Assembly (NCBI GenBank): GCA_020630975.1
Contig: JAHDID010000044.1
Coordinates: 1-49,594 of the forward strand
Direction: 5' to 3'
Length of the DNA stretch: 49,594 nucleotides
Origin: Verrucomicrobiota bacterium
GTDB lineage: Bacteria; Verrucomicrobiota; Verrucomicrobiia; Verrucomicrobiales; DEV007
Part shown: one piece after another, positions 1-9,640 of the stretch
Numbering within the stretch: the stretch's first letter is position 1
Layout: each line of letters begins with the position of its first letter
Made by a program: the position numbers and the translations under genes
The notes under the pieces: model-generated
The model's database searches: none
What the model was told of the DNA's origin: nothing
Seen by the model: only the letters and a program-made list of their open reading frames with translations

Positions 1-1
1 G

Positions 2-2131
2 ATTGGTGTTCATCCTCTGGCAAATGCGGGTGATCAGCTGCCTGGGCCAGTGGAGATTTGGGAGACGTTTGATCCTGATGCTGGTGACTTTGAGGAGGAG
101 ATCGTTTCGGAGACTACGAAGGATGGGATTTACCACCGAGAGAGCTACATCAGTGCGTATGTGAACTACGAGACGGTGCGCGTGTACTGCAAGTACTCGG
201 TGAAGGCCGGTGCTACGAATGCACCGGGGCTGATGGATGTCCACGGGTGGATGGGGTCGCCGCGCATCAGTCAGGACTATGTGGCCGATGGGTGGGCTGT
301 GATGGCGCATGACTATTGTGGTATCGCCAAGGGGCGCGAGCACTATACCAAGTACCCGCCTGAGCTAGTCCATGGCAATATGGATCGGGCCGAAGGTCCA
401 CCGGTGTGGTCGAGCGTGGGTAAAGACAGGGCAAGTATCCAGCACTACAATGAAACGTCTGACTACATGTGGTATGTCATCCAGCGACGAGTGCTTAGTT
501 ATCTGCTAGCACAGAAAGAGGTCGACCCGGACCGGATCGGTGCCAAGGGCTATTCGTATGGTGGGACGATTATGTGGAATTTGGGGATGGATCCTCGGGT
601 GAAAGCTATCGTGGCTTACTTTGGTATCGGCTGGAATGAATACTACCGCAGTAAGCGGGTGTGGATGTATAACAATCCCTATGTCGAGCCAGCGAAGACT
701 CCAGGTGAGGAGCTGTATCTAGCGAGTATGGCACCACAGGCGCATGCACCGCATATCCGGGCTGCTACTCTCTGGCTAAATGGCTCCAACGATCATCATG
801 GTGGGCATGAGCGCAGTGGGCAGACGTTTGCCATGTATCAGGCTGATGTGCCGTGGGACATGGCGGTGCAGGCGCGGGGTCATCACAATACCGAGAAACT
901 GGGCAATGACTGTAAGCTATGGCTGGAGAAACACGTGCTGGGCACGGATCACTTTTGGCCTGCTCGTCCTACGTCCGTTACGACTTTGACGAGTGCTGGT
1001 GTCCCGCTGCACACGGTCACTCCAGCGAGTCTTGAGAAGATCGAGAGCCTGCAGATACACTATTGTCTGAAGAGCGCCAACAATATCGAACGAGCCTGGC
1101 GCGATGCTGAGACGAGTCGTCAGGAGGATGCCTGGGTGGCTGAACTGCCGGTGATGAATGTCGACGACTATGTGTTTGCGTATGCGACCATTCGCTATAG
1201 CAACGACTGTGTGATCTCCTCCGACTTTGTCGCGACCATACCCTCGGAGCTTGGTGACGCGGTGGCTACCGATGAGCCATCGAACAATCTATCTGATGAG
1301 TCTGGGGCGTGGAAAGATTCCGCTCCTGTTGAGGGTGTCGGCGGGGTGGAGGGATTTCGGATCTTTCGTCCGCGCGGGACATCTAACAGCCAGTTCACCG
1401 ATCCCAAGTGGAAGGCTCCCAAGGGTGCTCAATTAGCTTTTCAATATTATTGTACCCAGCCGCAGACCATCGTGCTGGCGGTGAATGATCAATATCAAAC
1501 GACGATAGAGATCAATGCCAATGATGATGAATGGCAGCCTGTGCTATTGGCGGCTAATGAGCTGAAGAGTAAAAACAACCCTGCTCAGTCAATGTTGACT
1601 TGGGCGGAAACTAAAAAAATGGCGCTCACTCCAGCTCCCGGTTCCGACATCACCAAAGTGATTTTTTCGGGTTTTAAATGGGTGGAGGCCCCGCCGCGCC
1701 AGCTAGAGGTGGATGACTCGGGAAAGGCTTATTTATCACCAGATCTAGCTGAAAACGTAGATAGTTTCTGGCGGGTGATGGCAGATCAAGCTGTCGGAGG
1801 GACGCCGATTCGTATAGGGGGAACAGAATATTCTAGGGGATTGGGGGTTCATGCCAACTCGACAATCACCTTTCCACTGGATGGCAAGTTCGCTACTTTC
1901 CATGCCGTCCCGGGTCCGGACGATGCTCACAATGGCACGATCGAGATGAAGGTCTTAGTCGATGGTGAAGCTGTCTACAGCAGCGGAGTCGTGAGAAAGT
2001 CTAGTTTTCAGGCAAAGCCTATCGAACTATCTGTCGAAGGGGCTCAGGAGCTAACCCTAGTGGTGACTGACGCGGGAGATGGCAAAGGTGGCGATCACGC
2101 CAGTTGGGCGGAGGCTTATCTGTTGAAGTAG
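2..2131 (+). CDS. Alpha/beta hydrolase (acetyl xylan esterase / dienelactone hydrolase type) with C-terminal NPCBM module, 5' partial
   Basis: The frame is open from base 2 with no good start, so the N-terminus probably lies outside the window; GTG at 50 is the first possible internal start. Numbered from that GTG, the nucleophile elbow GYSYGG puts the catalytic serine near 169, the acid near Asp248 (NGSNDHH) and the histidine near 278 (RGHHN). This is a complete alpha/beta-hydrolase triad of the X-Pro dipeptidase / acetyl xylan esterase type. The last 120 residues or so (SFWRVMADQAVGGTPIRIGG, GLGVHANS, SWAEAYL) match the NPCBM carbohydrate-binding fold, as in secreted glycan-active enzymes. 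The next gene starts 22 bases downstream on the same strand, so an operon is likely. I infer a secreted esterase or peptidase acting on polysaccharide; the substrate cannot be read from sequence. Confidence 0.8.
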   Translation: MGVHPLANAGDQLPGPVEIWETFDPDAGDFEEEIVSETTKDGIYHRESYISAYVNYETVRVYCKYSVKAGATNAPGLMDVHGWMGSPRISQDYVADGWAVMAHDYCGIAKGREHYTKYPPELVHGNMDRAEGPPVWSSVGKDRASIQHYNETSDYMWYVIQRRVLSYLLAQKEVDPDRIGAKGYSYGGTIMWNLGMDPRVKAIVAYFGIGWNEYYRSKRVWMYNNPYVEPAKTPGEELYLASMAPQAHAPHIRAATLWLNGSNDHHGGHERSGQTFAMYQADVPWDMAVQARGHHNTEKLGNDCKLWLEKHVLGTDHFWPARPTSVTTLTSAGVPLHTVTPASLEKIESLQIHYCLKSANNIERAWRDAETSRQEDAWVAELPVMNVDDYVFAYATIRYSNDCVISSDFVATIPSELGDAVATDEPSNNLSDESGAWKDSAPVEGVGGVEGFRIFRPRGTSNSQFTDPKWKAPKGAQLAFQYYCTQPQTIVLAVNDQYQTTIEINANDDEWQPVLLAANELKSKNNPAQSMLTWAETKKMALTPAPGSDITKVIFSGFKWVEAPPRQLEVDDSGKAYLSPDLAENVDSFWRVMADQAVGGTPIRIGGTEYSRGLGVHANSTITFPLDGKFATFHAVPGPDDAHNGTIEMKVLVDGEAVYSSGVVRKSSFQAKPIELSVEGAQELTLVVTDAGDGKGGDHASWAEAYLLK

Positions 2132-2153
2132 TGATTCTTGGTTTACTGAGCTC

Positions 2154-5100
2154 ATGACATTGCGGTTTTTTATCTTGGTTTCGCTATTCGCGATTGGTTC
2201 GGGGTTTGGGCAGATATCGGTGGTGCCTGCGGTGCTGGTAGAGGATACGAAGTATCAGGTTTTTCAGGAAGGGCGGAGATCTACCGGGGCATTGGCAAAT
2301 TTTCGGCTGCATTTGGATTATTATTCGAAATCCGAGGCACAGATTAGCGTGGGTGAGCGGGATATTGCATTGCCGCTAGGTGAGCACAGGCTGGATCTGA
2401 GCTACGAGCATTTGCCCAGTCAGGAGGGCGTGATTCATGCGGTAGTCGGTAGTAAAGAACTTTTCAGAGAGAGTGTTCCTAGTTTGAACAGCAGTCCGGC
2501 TGATTTTGTCTCCGAGGAATCGGTCCTCGATTTGGGTGGGGATTTCACTGCCTGGGTACGCTTTAAGGCGGCGGAACAAGGCAGTGGCACTTTGCTCTCA
2601 AAGTGTCGGCCCGGTGCGGTGAAATGGGTGCCTGATGCTAAGGCTCTGTTTATCCGCAACGGTAGACTGGTTTATGATATCGGTTGGGTTGGGGCTTTGG
2701 CTGCTGGCCCAAAGGTAACGGACGGGCAATGGCACGAGGTGGTGCTGATCTGTGCTGAAGGGCAGGCGGAGCTATATCTGGATGGTAGGTCTATAGGAAA
2801 AAGAAAAAACTTTAGTCGTAAAGACAAAAAAGATTTTGTGTTTAAGATCGGTAAGGCTGCTAGTGACTTTGCCGGGGACCTGCAGGATTGCGAGATCTCA
2901 GGGCTGCGCTATTGGAGTCGGGCTGTGGCGGGGGGCGAGCTGTCATCACTCGTCGGTGGGGAGCTGGAGGCTGTGAATACTCCCGATCTAAACTGGAGCG
3001 GCCAAGCTAAAGACCCTGCTAGTGCACCGGTCGAGAGTTTTTCTGGTAGGGGGCAGGTGGGGATACCAGTCGCGGTGCGATTATCCTCTACTGATGGGTT
3101 TGAGATCAAGCAGGCATGGGTCCAGCCTCTGGAGATGGTCGATCACGCCGAGATGATTAGCAACTGGAGCGAAGACTCTCTGCATGAGGGTAGAAAGATA
3201 TACCAGATGTTATGCGTCACGTGTCATGGCGATCGCGAGCAAGAGGGGAGTATACCGATGGCGATGAAGTTTCACTCTGGAGTGTTTAAAAACGGTAGTG
3301 ATCCGTACCGGATCTATCAAACTTTGGATAAGGGCTATGGTATGATGGTAGCTCAGCCGCAATATTCACCCCAACAGAAGTACGCTCTGATTCATTACAT
3401 CCGCGAGGAGTTTCTGCGTAGTGATAATCGTGAGCAGTGCTTCGAGATAACAGATGAGTACCTGGCTTCTTTGCCCAAGGGCTTGAAGACAGTTAGCCAA
3501 GCTAAAGGAGTCGATCTTGAGTCTCTCAAGCCTTATGAGAAGATGGATTTTGGCCCGGCTTTGATGTGGACTTATCAGGTCGACGGAGAAGGAGGAAGAA
3601 AAGCGAATCCCAATATCGCTCAAAAAGGTATCAACATCCGTCTCGATGCAGGACCCGGTGGGGTATCTAAGGGTGATACCTGGATGATCTACGAAACGGA
3701 TACGATGCGTGTCGCCGCAGCCTATCATGGGGATTTCGTGGATTGGCGAGGTATCGCATTCGATGGATCTCATGGTAGTCATACCCGTATCGTAGGGGAA
3801 ACTCTTTTCACATCTGAGGATGCTCCTGCGTGGCAGAATCCGAAAACTGGGAGCTGGCAAGACGATCGCATTGTAGGTCGGGATGGTCGCCGCTATGGGC
3901 CTATGTCTGAGGGCTGGATTCGGTATCGAGGTATGTATTATCAGGGTGATGAGATACCGGTGCTGCACTACCAGGTAGGTGAAGTAGAAATTCTAGAACG
4001 GCCTGGGTTGATCGACTATGGCGATGCGAGTGTTTTTACTAGGACGCTGAATGTAGACGAGTCCGCGCACGATCTGGTGGCGAATTTAGCACCAAATCAA
4101 GACTCTCTTTCAGTGTTGCTAAACGCGCCTGACGGAGTACGGGTGGACCGGTCGGGGGCGACGATTCAATTACATATCCCTGCCGCTACGGCTCCGGCGA
4201 AAATACTATTAGGTTTTACCTCAGCTGCGGAAGAGTCGGTGGCTGGCCTGTTGGGTGAACCTGCTGATCTATTTGATTTGACTCAGGGTGGGGCGAGTCG
4301 TTTTGCCGAACAGGGGATCACGGTGACCGGTCAGCTCGGTGCTGAGGGAAAAGCTTTTGCCGTGGATACTATCCCAGTGCCTAATAAACAGCTAAACCGG
4401 TGGAATGCGTGGATGCGTTTGGGTGGATTCGATTTCTTTTCTTCGAATCCCGATCGAGCGGCTGTATGCACTTGGTTGGGAGACGTGTGGCTGGTCGATG
4501 GGGTATCGGGCGATCTGAGCAAGGTCACTTGGAGGAGAATCTGTACGGGGCTTTTTCAGCCTTTGGGTTTGAAGATCGTCGATGATCAGATCTATGTCAC
4601 TTGTCGTGATCAGATCGCCCGTCTACACGATCTCAATGGTGATGATGAGATTGATTATGTCGAGTGTTTCAATCATCACCCTCAGGTCACGGAGCACTTT
4701 CATGAGTTTGCTATGGGGCTACAGACCGATGAGGAGGGGAATTTTTATTACGCCAAGTCGGCTCGCCATGCTAAGAAGGCCGTGGTCCCTCATCATGGTA
4801 CCTTGTTGCGGGTGAGTCCTGATGGGAAGCGGACCGATATTGTCGCGACCGGCTTTCGCGCGGCAAATGGTGTTTGTGTGAATCCTGATGGCACTTGGAT
4901 CGTGACGGATCAAGAAGGTCATTGGAATCCTAAGAATCGCATCAACTATGTCCGTGAGGGTGGATTTTATGGTAATATGTTTGGCTACCATGATGTGACC
5001 GATGAGTCGGACGCGGCTATGGATCAGCCACTGTGTTGGATCACGAATGCGTTCGACCGTTCGCCAGCGGAATTGGTGTGGGTGCCAGAGGATGCAGCAT

Positions 5101-5654
5101 GGGGTAGCCTAAATGGTAGATTGCTGAATCTCAGCTATGGCTACGGTCAGATCTATACTGTCCCGCACGAGGTGCTGGCAGATGGTCAGGCTCAGGGCGG
5201 TATGTGTGCGCTACCGATCGATAGGCTGCCGACGGGGATTCATCGTGGTCGGTTTCATCCAGAGAATGGTCAGCTATATGGGGTAGGTATGTTTGCTTGG
5301 GCAGGCTCTCAAAAGGAGGATGGCGGCTTCTTTAGAGTCCGGGCTACTGGGAAATCGGCGTGGCAGCCGGTGAAGACTCAGGCGAGAGACGGAAAGTATG
5401 TGATTACATTTAGCGATGAGCTGCCGAAAAGTGGCAAGTTTACGATTAAGACATGGGATCTGAAGCGGACCGAGCGCTATGGATCGAAGCATTTTAATGA
5501 AAAAGAACTCACTTTAGCGAGCTATACGATCTTGGGGAATCAAGTGACTTTGGTTGTGCCTGATTTGAGGCCTACGATGGGAATGGAGATCCGGTGTGAG
5601 TTTTCCAATGGAATAGAGCGGGTGATCCATAGCTCGATTCACTCGGTTCAGTGA
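2154..5654 (+). CDS. Secreted LamG-like / c-type cytochrome / DUF6797 / beta-propeller multidomain protein
   Basis: This 1166-residue protein starts with a signal peptide (hydrophobic stretch 3-18, FGQ cleavage region). A concanavalin/LamG-like domain follows at about 115-260 (FTAWVRFKA, DGQWHEVVLICAEG, ELYLDGRSIG). A single-heme cytochrome c domain has CVTCH at 354-358 and a candidate axial Met near 397-398 (GYGMMVAQP). Next comes a region matching DUF6797 (GPALMWTYQV, DFVDWRGIAFDGSHGSHTRI). The C-terminal part resembles the six-bladed propeller of sorbosone/glucose-dehydrogenase-like proteins (ADGQAQGG, GFRAANGVCVNPDGTWIVTD). Such fusions are typical of Planctomycetes and Verrucomicrobia and are thought to be periplasmic oxidoreductases. 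It follows the hydrolase by 22 bases and ends 8 bases from the convergent DUF1552 gene. The substrate is unknown. Confidence 0.8.
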   Translation: MTLRFFILVSLFAIGSGFGQISVVPAVLVEDTKYQVFQEGRRSTGALANFRLHLDYYSKSEAQISVGERDIALPLGEHRLDLSYEHLPSQEGVIHAVVGSKELFRESVPSLNSSPADFVSEESVLDLGGDFTAWVRFKAAEQGSGTLLSKCRPGAVKWVPDAKALFIRNGRLVYDIGWVGALAAGPKVTDGQWHEVVLICAEGQAELYLDGRSIGKRKNFSRKDKKDFVFKIGKAASDFAGDLQDCEISGLRYWSRAVAGGELSSLVGGELEAVNTPDLNWSGQAKDPASAPVESFSGRGQVGIPVAVRLSSTDGFEIKQAWVQPLEMVDHAEMISNWSEDSLHEGRKIYQMLCVTCHGDREQEGSIPMAMKFHSGVFKNGSDPYRIYQTLDKGYGMMVAQPQYSPQQKYALIHYIREEFLRSDNREQCFEITDEYLASLPKGLKTVSQAKGVDLESLKPYEKMDFGPALMWTYQVDGEGGRKANPNIAQKGINIRLDAGPGGVSKGDTWMIYETDTMRVAAAYHGDFVDWRGIAFDGSHGSHTRIVGETLFTSEDAPAWQNPKTGSWQDDRIVGRDGRRYGPMSEGWIRYRGMYYQGDEIPVLHYQVGEVEILERPGLIDYGDASVFTRTLNVDESAHDLVANLAPNQDSLSVLLNAPDGVRVDRSGATIQLHIPAATAPAKILLGFTSAAEESVAGLLGEPADLFDLTQGGASRFAEQGITVTGQLGAEGKAFAVDTIPVPNKQLNRWNAWMRLGGFDFFSSNPDRAAVCTWLGDVWLVDGVSGDLSKVTWRRICTGLFQPLGLKIVDDQIYVTCRDQIARLHDLNGDDEIDYVECFNHHPQVTEHFHEFAMGLQTDEEGNFYYAKSARHAKKAVVPHHGTLLRVSPDGKRTDIVATGFRAANGVCVNPDGTWIVTDQEGHWNPKNRINYVREGGFYGNMFGYHDVTDESDAAMDQPLCWITNAFDRSPAELVWVPEDAAWGSLNGRLLNLSYGYGQIYTVPHEVLADGQAQGGMCALPIDRLPTGIHRGRFHPENGQLYGVGMFAWAGSQKEDGGFFRVRATGKSAWQPVKTQARDGKYVITFSDELPKSGKFTIKTWDLKRTERYGSKHFNEKELTLASYTILGNQVTLVVPDLRPTMGMEIRCEFSNGIERVIHSSIHSVQ

Positions 5655-5662
5655 GTGCTGGT

Positions 5663-6955
5663 TTAACCTACCAGTTCACTCAATGTCCCTGTGCTATGGC
5701 TAAACTGGTCCAGTGGCACGCCTGACTGCTGAGCTAGGGTGAGCCAGTAGTTGGCTAGAGGGGTGTCTTGCTCTGGTAGGATGATGTGCTCGCCTCGCTT
5801 TAGCTTTACGCCTGCGCCACCGGTGTAGAGGGAGGGGCAGCCTTTTAGGCCGTGTCCGGTTCTTAGGTTGGAGCCGTAGGTGATCAGGGTGGTATCGAAT
5901 AGGCTTTGACCGTGTATGTCTTTGGTCTCTTTAAAAAGGTCAAGCAAACCGGCGAATAACTCCATGAATCTGGCATCTTTTTGCTGGGATGCCTCGCGGC
6001 GGCGGGGATCTAGATTGTAGTGGGATAGAGAATGCGCACCTAGACTGAACTCCCAGCTTTTCAGAATCGAATTGATCGGCTGGCGGTAGGTGATCACTCG
6101 TGTCGAGTCGGTCTGGAAGGCGGCGACGATCAGTTTTTGAAAGGTCTTCAGCGCTGCGAGACCATCCATAGAGTCCTTAGGCTGCTTGATGAGGGGCTTC
6201 GGTTTGGGTGTGTTGGACCACTGGACTTCGCGGCTTATCGTCTCTTCGATCTGTCGGATCGACTGCAGGTATTCCTCTAGCTTATCTTGATCGGTTTTAC
6301 TCAGCTTCTTTCGAGATGACCGCAGGTCTGCCACGACTCCATCGAGCACGCTGCGGCGCTCAGCTAGACGGAATTCGCGCTCCTCGGCAGATTCTTTATC
6401 CTGGCCGAATAGCTGATGATAGAGGTCGACCGGATTGGTGATGCCAGGGATGGGGTGACCTTTGTCAGACCATGATAGAGAAAGTCCTGGACCGTGTCCG
6501 TCGTTGTTATCCTTATCGCTGAGAGTGATGGTGGGGTAGCGGGTATCTTGGCCGATCTCTCGGGCGATGACTTGATCCAGCGATATCGAATTGTGAAATC
6601 GCTTACCAGGTGTGCCGTTGACATTGGCCCCTGTGAGGTAGGAGGTGCTACCGCCATGAGCATTGGTCGCACCGAGGTTGGTTAGATTCGACACCATGGT
6701 GATGTCGTCGCGGTGGCGCTCTAGAGGTTTGAGGCCGGGCGTCATGCCGATGTCGGAGAAGCGACCTGACTCGGTGGGGAAAAAAGTTTCTTTAGTGAAG
6801 CCGTAGCCACAGCCGATCATCAGAAATCGTTTCGGTGGCACGGCAGCAGCTGCGGTCGCGGATTTGCCGAAGCAAAGTGATTCCATAAACGGTAAGGCCA
6901 GAGCGGTGGAGCCTGCCTTGAGGATAGATCGGCGGTTTTGTAGGTGTATACTCAT
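5663..6955 (-). CDS. DUF1552 family Tat-exported protein
   Basis: The 430-residue protein begins with a twin-arginine signal (NRRSILKAGSTALALPFMES, Arg8-Arg9), so it is probably exported folded. The body matches the DUF1552 family: PPKRFLMIGCGYG near the start, LTNLGATNAHGGSTSYLTG, SLDQVIAREIG, STRVITYRQP, and the C-terminal SNLRTGHGLKGCPSLYTGG plus TPLANYWLTL segments. DUF1552 proteins resemble the sulfatase/DUF1501 superfamily and nearly always pair with DUF1592-type cytochromes. Here the gene follows that partner on the same strand with only 4 bases between stop and start, so the two are very likely co-transcribed. The molecular function is unknown. A decayed paralogue lies at 9641-9993. 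Confidence 0.88.
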   Translation of the reverse strand: MSIHLQNRRSILKAGSTALALPFMESLCFGKSATAAAAVPPKRFLMIGCGYGFTKETFFPTESGRFSDIGMTPGLKPLERHRDDITMVSNLTNLGATNAHGGSTSYLTGANVNGTPGKRFHNSISLDQVIAREIGQDTRYPTITLSDKDNNDGHGPGLSLSWSDKGHPIPGITNPVDLYHQLFGQDKESAEEREFRLAERRSVLDGVVADLRSSRKKLSKTDQDKLEEYLQSIRQIEETISREVQWSNTPKPKPLIKQPKDSMDGLAALKTFQKLIVAAFQTDSTRVITYRQPINSILKSWEFSLGAHSLSHYNLDPRRREASQQKDARFMELFAGLLDLFKETKDIHGQSLFDTTLITYGSNLRTGHGLKGCPSLYTGGAGVKLKRGEHIILPEQDTPLANYWLTLAQQSGVPLDQFSHSTGTLSELVG

Positions 6956-6959
6956 GGTC

Positions 6960-9518
6960 TTATTCTGGTGTATCGGCTCTACGGAAAATAGGGTGGTTTA
7001 CGATGGCAAAAATCAGGTCGCCTATCTTTTCATGATTGGCGGCGGCGCCTTCGCACAGTTGGTCGATGGCTTGTTGGTCGGCGAATTCGATATGTCGCCC
7101 TAACCCGTAGGATAGTAGACCTTCGGTGATGGAGCGGGTCAGCAGATGCTTGTGCTCGAGTAGGCCGGTTCGGAATTCGTCGAGATTGTGGAAGGTGCGA
7201 TCGGTATGAGGAAAGGTCCCTTCGGCACGTATAGCTATCTGAGTGGATTGTTTTTTCGATTTTGAGTTCTTTTTGCCGACATCGCCGATGGTCTCTTTAT
7301 CTCGCCACTGGCCGAGTAGGTCAAAGTTTTCCAAGCCAAAGCCGAGTGGGTCGAAGCTACTATGACAGGACGCACACTGCGTCTTTTCGCGGTGGAGATC
7401 GATGATCTCGCGCACGGATAGTGGTGTGTCGCTAGCTAGGGCGAGCTCGGGTACATTCGGTGGTGGTGGCGAGGGTTCGCGATGGAGGAATTTTTCCATC
7501 AATAGAGCGCCGCGAATGATGGGCGAGGAGCGCTCGCCATTGGAACCCATGGTGAGAAAGGCTGTGGTGCCGATGAAACCGCCGCGAGGCGACTCGGGGG
7601 GAAGTGACATCTGGATGAAATCGCTACCCTGGCCTGGGGGCTCCATATCGTAATGAAATGCGAGTAGGTCATTGATGACCGTGTAGTCAGAATCGATCAG
7701 ATCGGTGAGGCTACGGTTGTCCTTGACCATGGTGTGGAATAGATGCTGAGCCTCCAGTCGAGCCGACTCACGGATGCCGTTATTCCAGCCGATGTGATCG
7801 GCTTCATTGATAGCGATTTCATCGAAGCGCTTCAGATCTGCCCAGTGGCTAAAGAACCCCTCTGCGAGTGCCCAGCTGTGCGGGGACTTTAGCATGGTAT
7901 CCACGGTGTGGCGGAGCTGCTTGGGGTTTGCGAGCTTCCCCTGAGCGGCAGCTCGCAGTAGTCTACCATTGGCCGGTCGGCTCCAGAGAAAGTAGGAGAT
8001 CCGATTGGCGTACTCGGCATCGCTCACGCTCTGGTTATCATCGGTGGGGGAGTCTTCCATGATGTAGAGGAAGCTCGGAGAGCTGAGGATCATCGCCAGT
8101 GGGGTGACGAGCGATTCTTTGACTGAGCGGCCGTGGTCGCGGTTCATCTGGTAGATCTTGAGCACGCGATCCACATAGTCGGTATCTGGATTGCGATAGC
8201 GAAAAGCAGCTCGCATGAAGTTGACTAGGAAGCGCTTGGCTTCCTGGCTTTCGTCTTGGTAATCCGGCTTGCCTAGGGTCTTTAGATAAGAGGCTTCGAA
8301 AAACGACGATCTCCTGTCGTAGAAAGGCCCCTCCACTTCTAGGCTGTCCACCCAGATGGATGAGGACCACTCGGCTTTGTGATTTACCTTTTTCAGGTAG
8401 GCGCCGAGGCTGATATTACCTCTGTTTTCGGATAGGTTAAATCCTGCTCGATCATCGCTGAGGTGGGCGCGATACTCCATCTCATGGATGCTGGGTTTTT
8501 CTAAACTGCCGTCGACTCGAAAGTATCCAACGGTCCTTTCACCGACTCGACATTTGAGAAAGTGGCGAATCGGTGGCGTGTCCTGAGCCAGAGCAGCAGT
8601 GAATCGAAATCGATAGGTACCTCGTGGATCAATATTTGGCCGTGGAGATCCGACTGAATAAGAGCTGCTACCCGCGTCGAAAAGAAACAGCCCTCGATCG
8701 GCGTACGGGCGCTGTAGGTAGCGCTGCCGACTGCCTGCACGGCCATCGTAGCGGCGCACAAATAGCTGCAGTTGTTTTTCATCCTCGATACCTATTTCAT
8801 CGTGTGTGGCACCGGCTTTGATTTTTGCCATCTTAGCATCATAGTCTGCGATATAGTTTTTTAGGTGCGCATTGGTTCGTGTCTCTGGTTCGCTTATGTG
8901 GTGTTTGGCATCGACTCTGGGCTGATCCACCCACTGCAGAGCTATCTCTACGATCGATTTGGCGGTTTTCTGATAATCACTGAAGTGGTAGCTGGAGAAC
9001 TGTTGATCCTGGCCCACCGTGTCATACCCCTCAGCGATGTCATCGGGCGGTAGTAGCTCTACCGGGACCCGCAGGCCAAACAGCTCGTCGATAGTGTTTC
9101 GGTACTCGCGACTATTGATACGACGCAGTGCGGTGTCGCCACCGGACTCGGAGAGGCGTTCTTTCGACTCGGCTAGCGCCTCGGTGAGATGGGTGAGCAC
9201 TTGCTGGAGGTCTACTGGGGTAGGGGCAGGCTCATCCTCGGGGGGCATTTCGCCGAGATTCAGTACATCTAGGACTTCCTGCCAGTGCAGGGCAGTGTCG
9301 CTATTGGAGATGGCCAAGCTGAGCGTGTCTAGTCGTGTCTCGCCCTTCTGTTTCTTTGGGCCATGACATCGGGTACAATGCTCCTCGATGAATCCATCCA
9401 AAATCTCAGGATCAAGCTGAACTCCCAACGATTCAGCATGGACTGATGGCAAGAGGGTGGCTCCTATCACAGCAAAGACGAAAAGGCGGCTGGTAGATGA
9501 GATAAGCGTACGGATCAT
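6960..9518 (-). CDS. Planctomycete-type cytochrome protein with DUF1587/DUF1592/DUF1588/DUF1585 domains
   Basis: This 852-residue exported protein has a Sec signal (cleavage near SVHA-ES, residue 28). A PSD1-type heme motif CTRCH lies at 48-52, followed by GPKKQKGETRLDTL. The middle carries RRINSREYRNTIDELFGL (DUF1587-like), then EAKRFLVNFMRAAFRYRNP and NRISYFLWSRPANGRLL (DUF1595/DUF1592-like). DUF1588-like sequence includes a second CASCH at 715-719 (CHSSFDPLGFGLENFD), and the C-terminal LLTRSITEGLLSYGLGR is DUF1585-like. The two CxxCH motifs suggest covalently bound heme and an electron-transfer or oxidase role in the periplasm; this is inference. A purine-rich RBS (AAGTAAGGA) sits just before the ATG. 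It is the first gene of a two-gene operon with DUF1552. Confidence 0.88.
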   Translation of the reverse strand: MIRTLISSTSRLFVFAVIGATLLPSVHAESLGVQLDPEILDGFIEEHCTRCHGPKKQKGETRLDTLSLAISNSDTALHWQEVLDVLNLGEMPPEDEPAPTPVDLQQVLTHLTEALAESKERLSESGGDTALRRINSREYRNTIDELFGLRVPVELLPPDDIAEGYDTVGQDQQFSSYHFSDYQKTAKSIVEIALQWVDQPRVDAKHHISEPETRTNAHLKNYIADYDAKMAKIKAGATHDEIGIEDEKQLQLFVRRYDGRAGSRQRYLQRPYADRGLFLFDAGSSSYSVGSPRPNIDPRGTYRFRFTAALAQDTPPIRHFLKCRVGERTVGYFRVDGSLEKPSIHEMEYRAHLSDDRAGFNLSENRGNISLGAYLKKVNHKAEWSSSIWVDSLEVEGPFYDRRSSFFEASYLKTLGKPDYQDESQEAKRFLVNFMRAAFRYRNPDTDYVDRVLKIYQMNRDHGRSVKESLVTPLAMILSSPSFLYIMEDSPTDDNQSVSDAEYANRISYFLWSRPANGRLLRAAAQGKLANPKQLRHTVDTMLKSPHSWALAEGFFSHWADLKRFDEIAINEADHIGWNNGIRESARLEAQHLFHTMVKDNRSLTDLIDSDYTVINDLLAFHYDMEPPGQGSDFIQMSLPPESPRGGFIGTTAFLTMGSNGERSSPIIRGALLMEKFLHREPSPPPPNVPELALASDTPLSVREIIDLHREKTQCASCHSSFDPLGFGLENFDLLGQWRDKETIGDVGKKNSKSKKQSTQIAIRAEGTFPHTDRTFHNLDEFRTGLLEHKHLLTRSITEGLLSYGLGRHIEFADQQAIDQLCEGAAANHEKIGDLIFAIVNHPIFRRADTPE

Positions 9519-9640
9519 TTTCCTTACTTTAAATAAGGCAGGAAATTCAGGTATTGGACAGTTTATTTTGTCTAAACAGTCGGCGTTGTGGCATCTAGTT
9601 TAGGGATGTCAGTGGGTGGATATCCTTGAGTGACACGTGA

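Noticed and set aside
3366-3968. 200-residue open frame on the minus strand inside the LamG/cytochrome gene
   Set aside because: It lies antisense within a clear multidomain gene, has no recognisable motif and fits a shadow frame.
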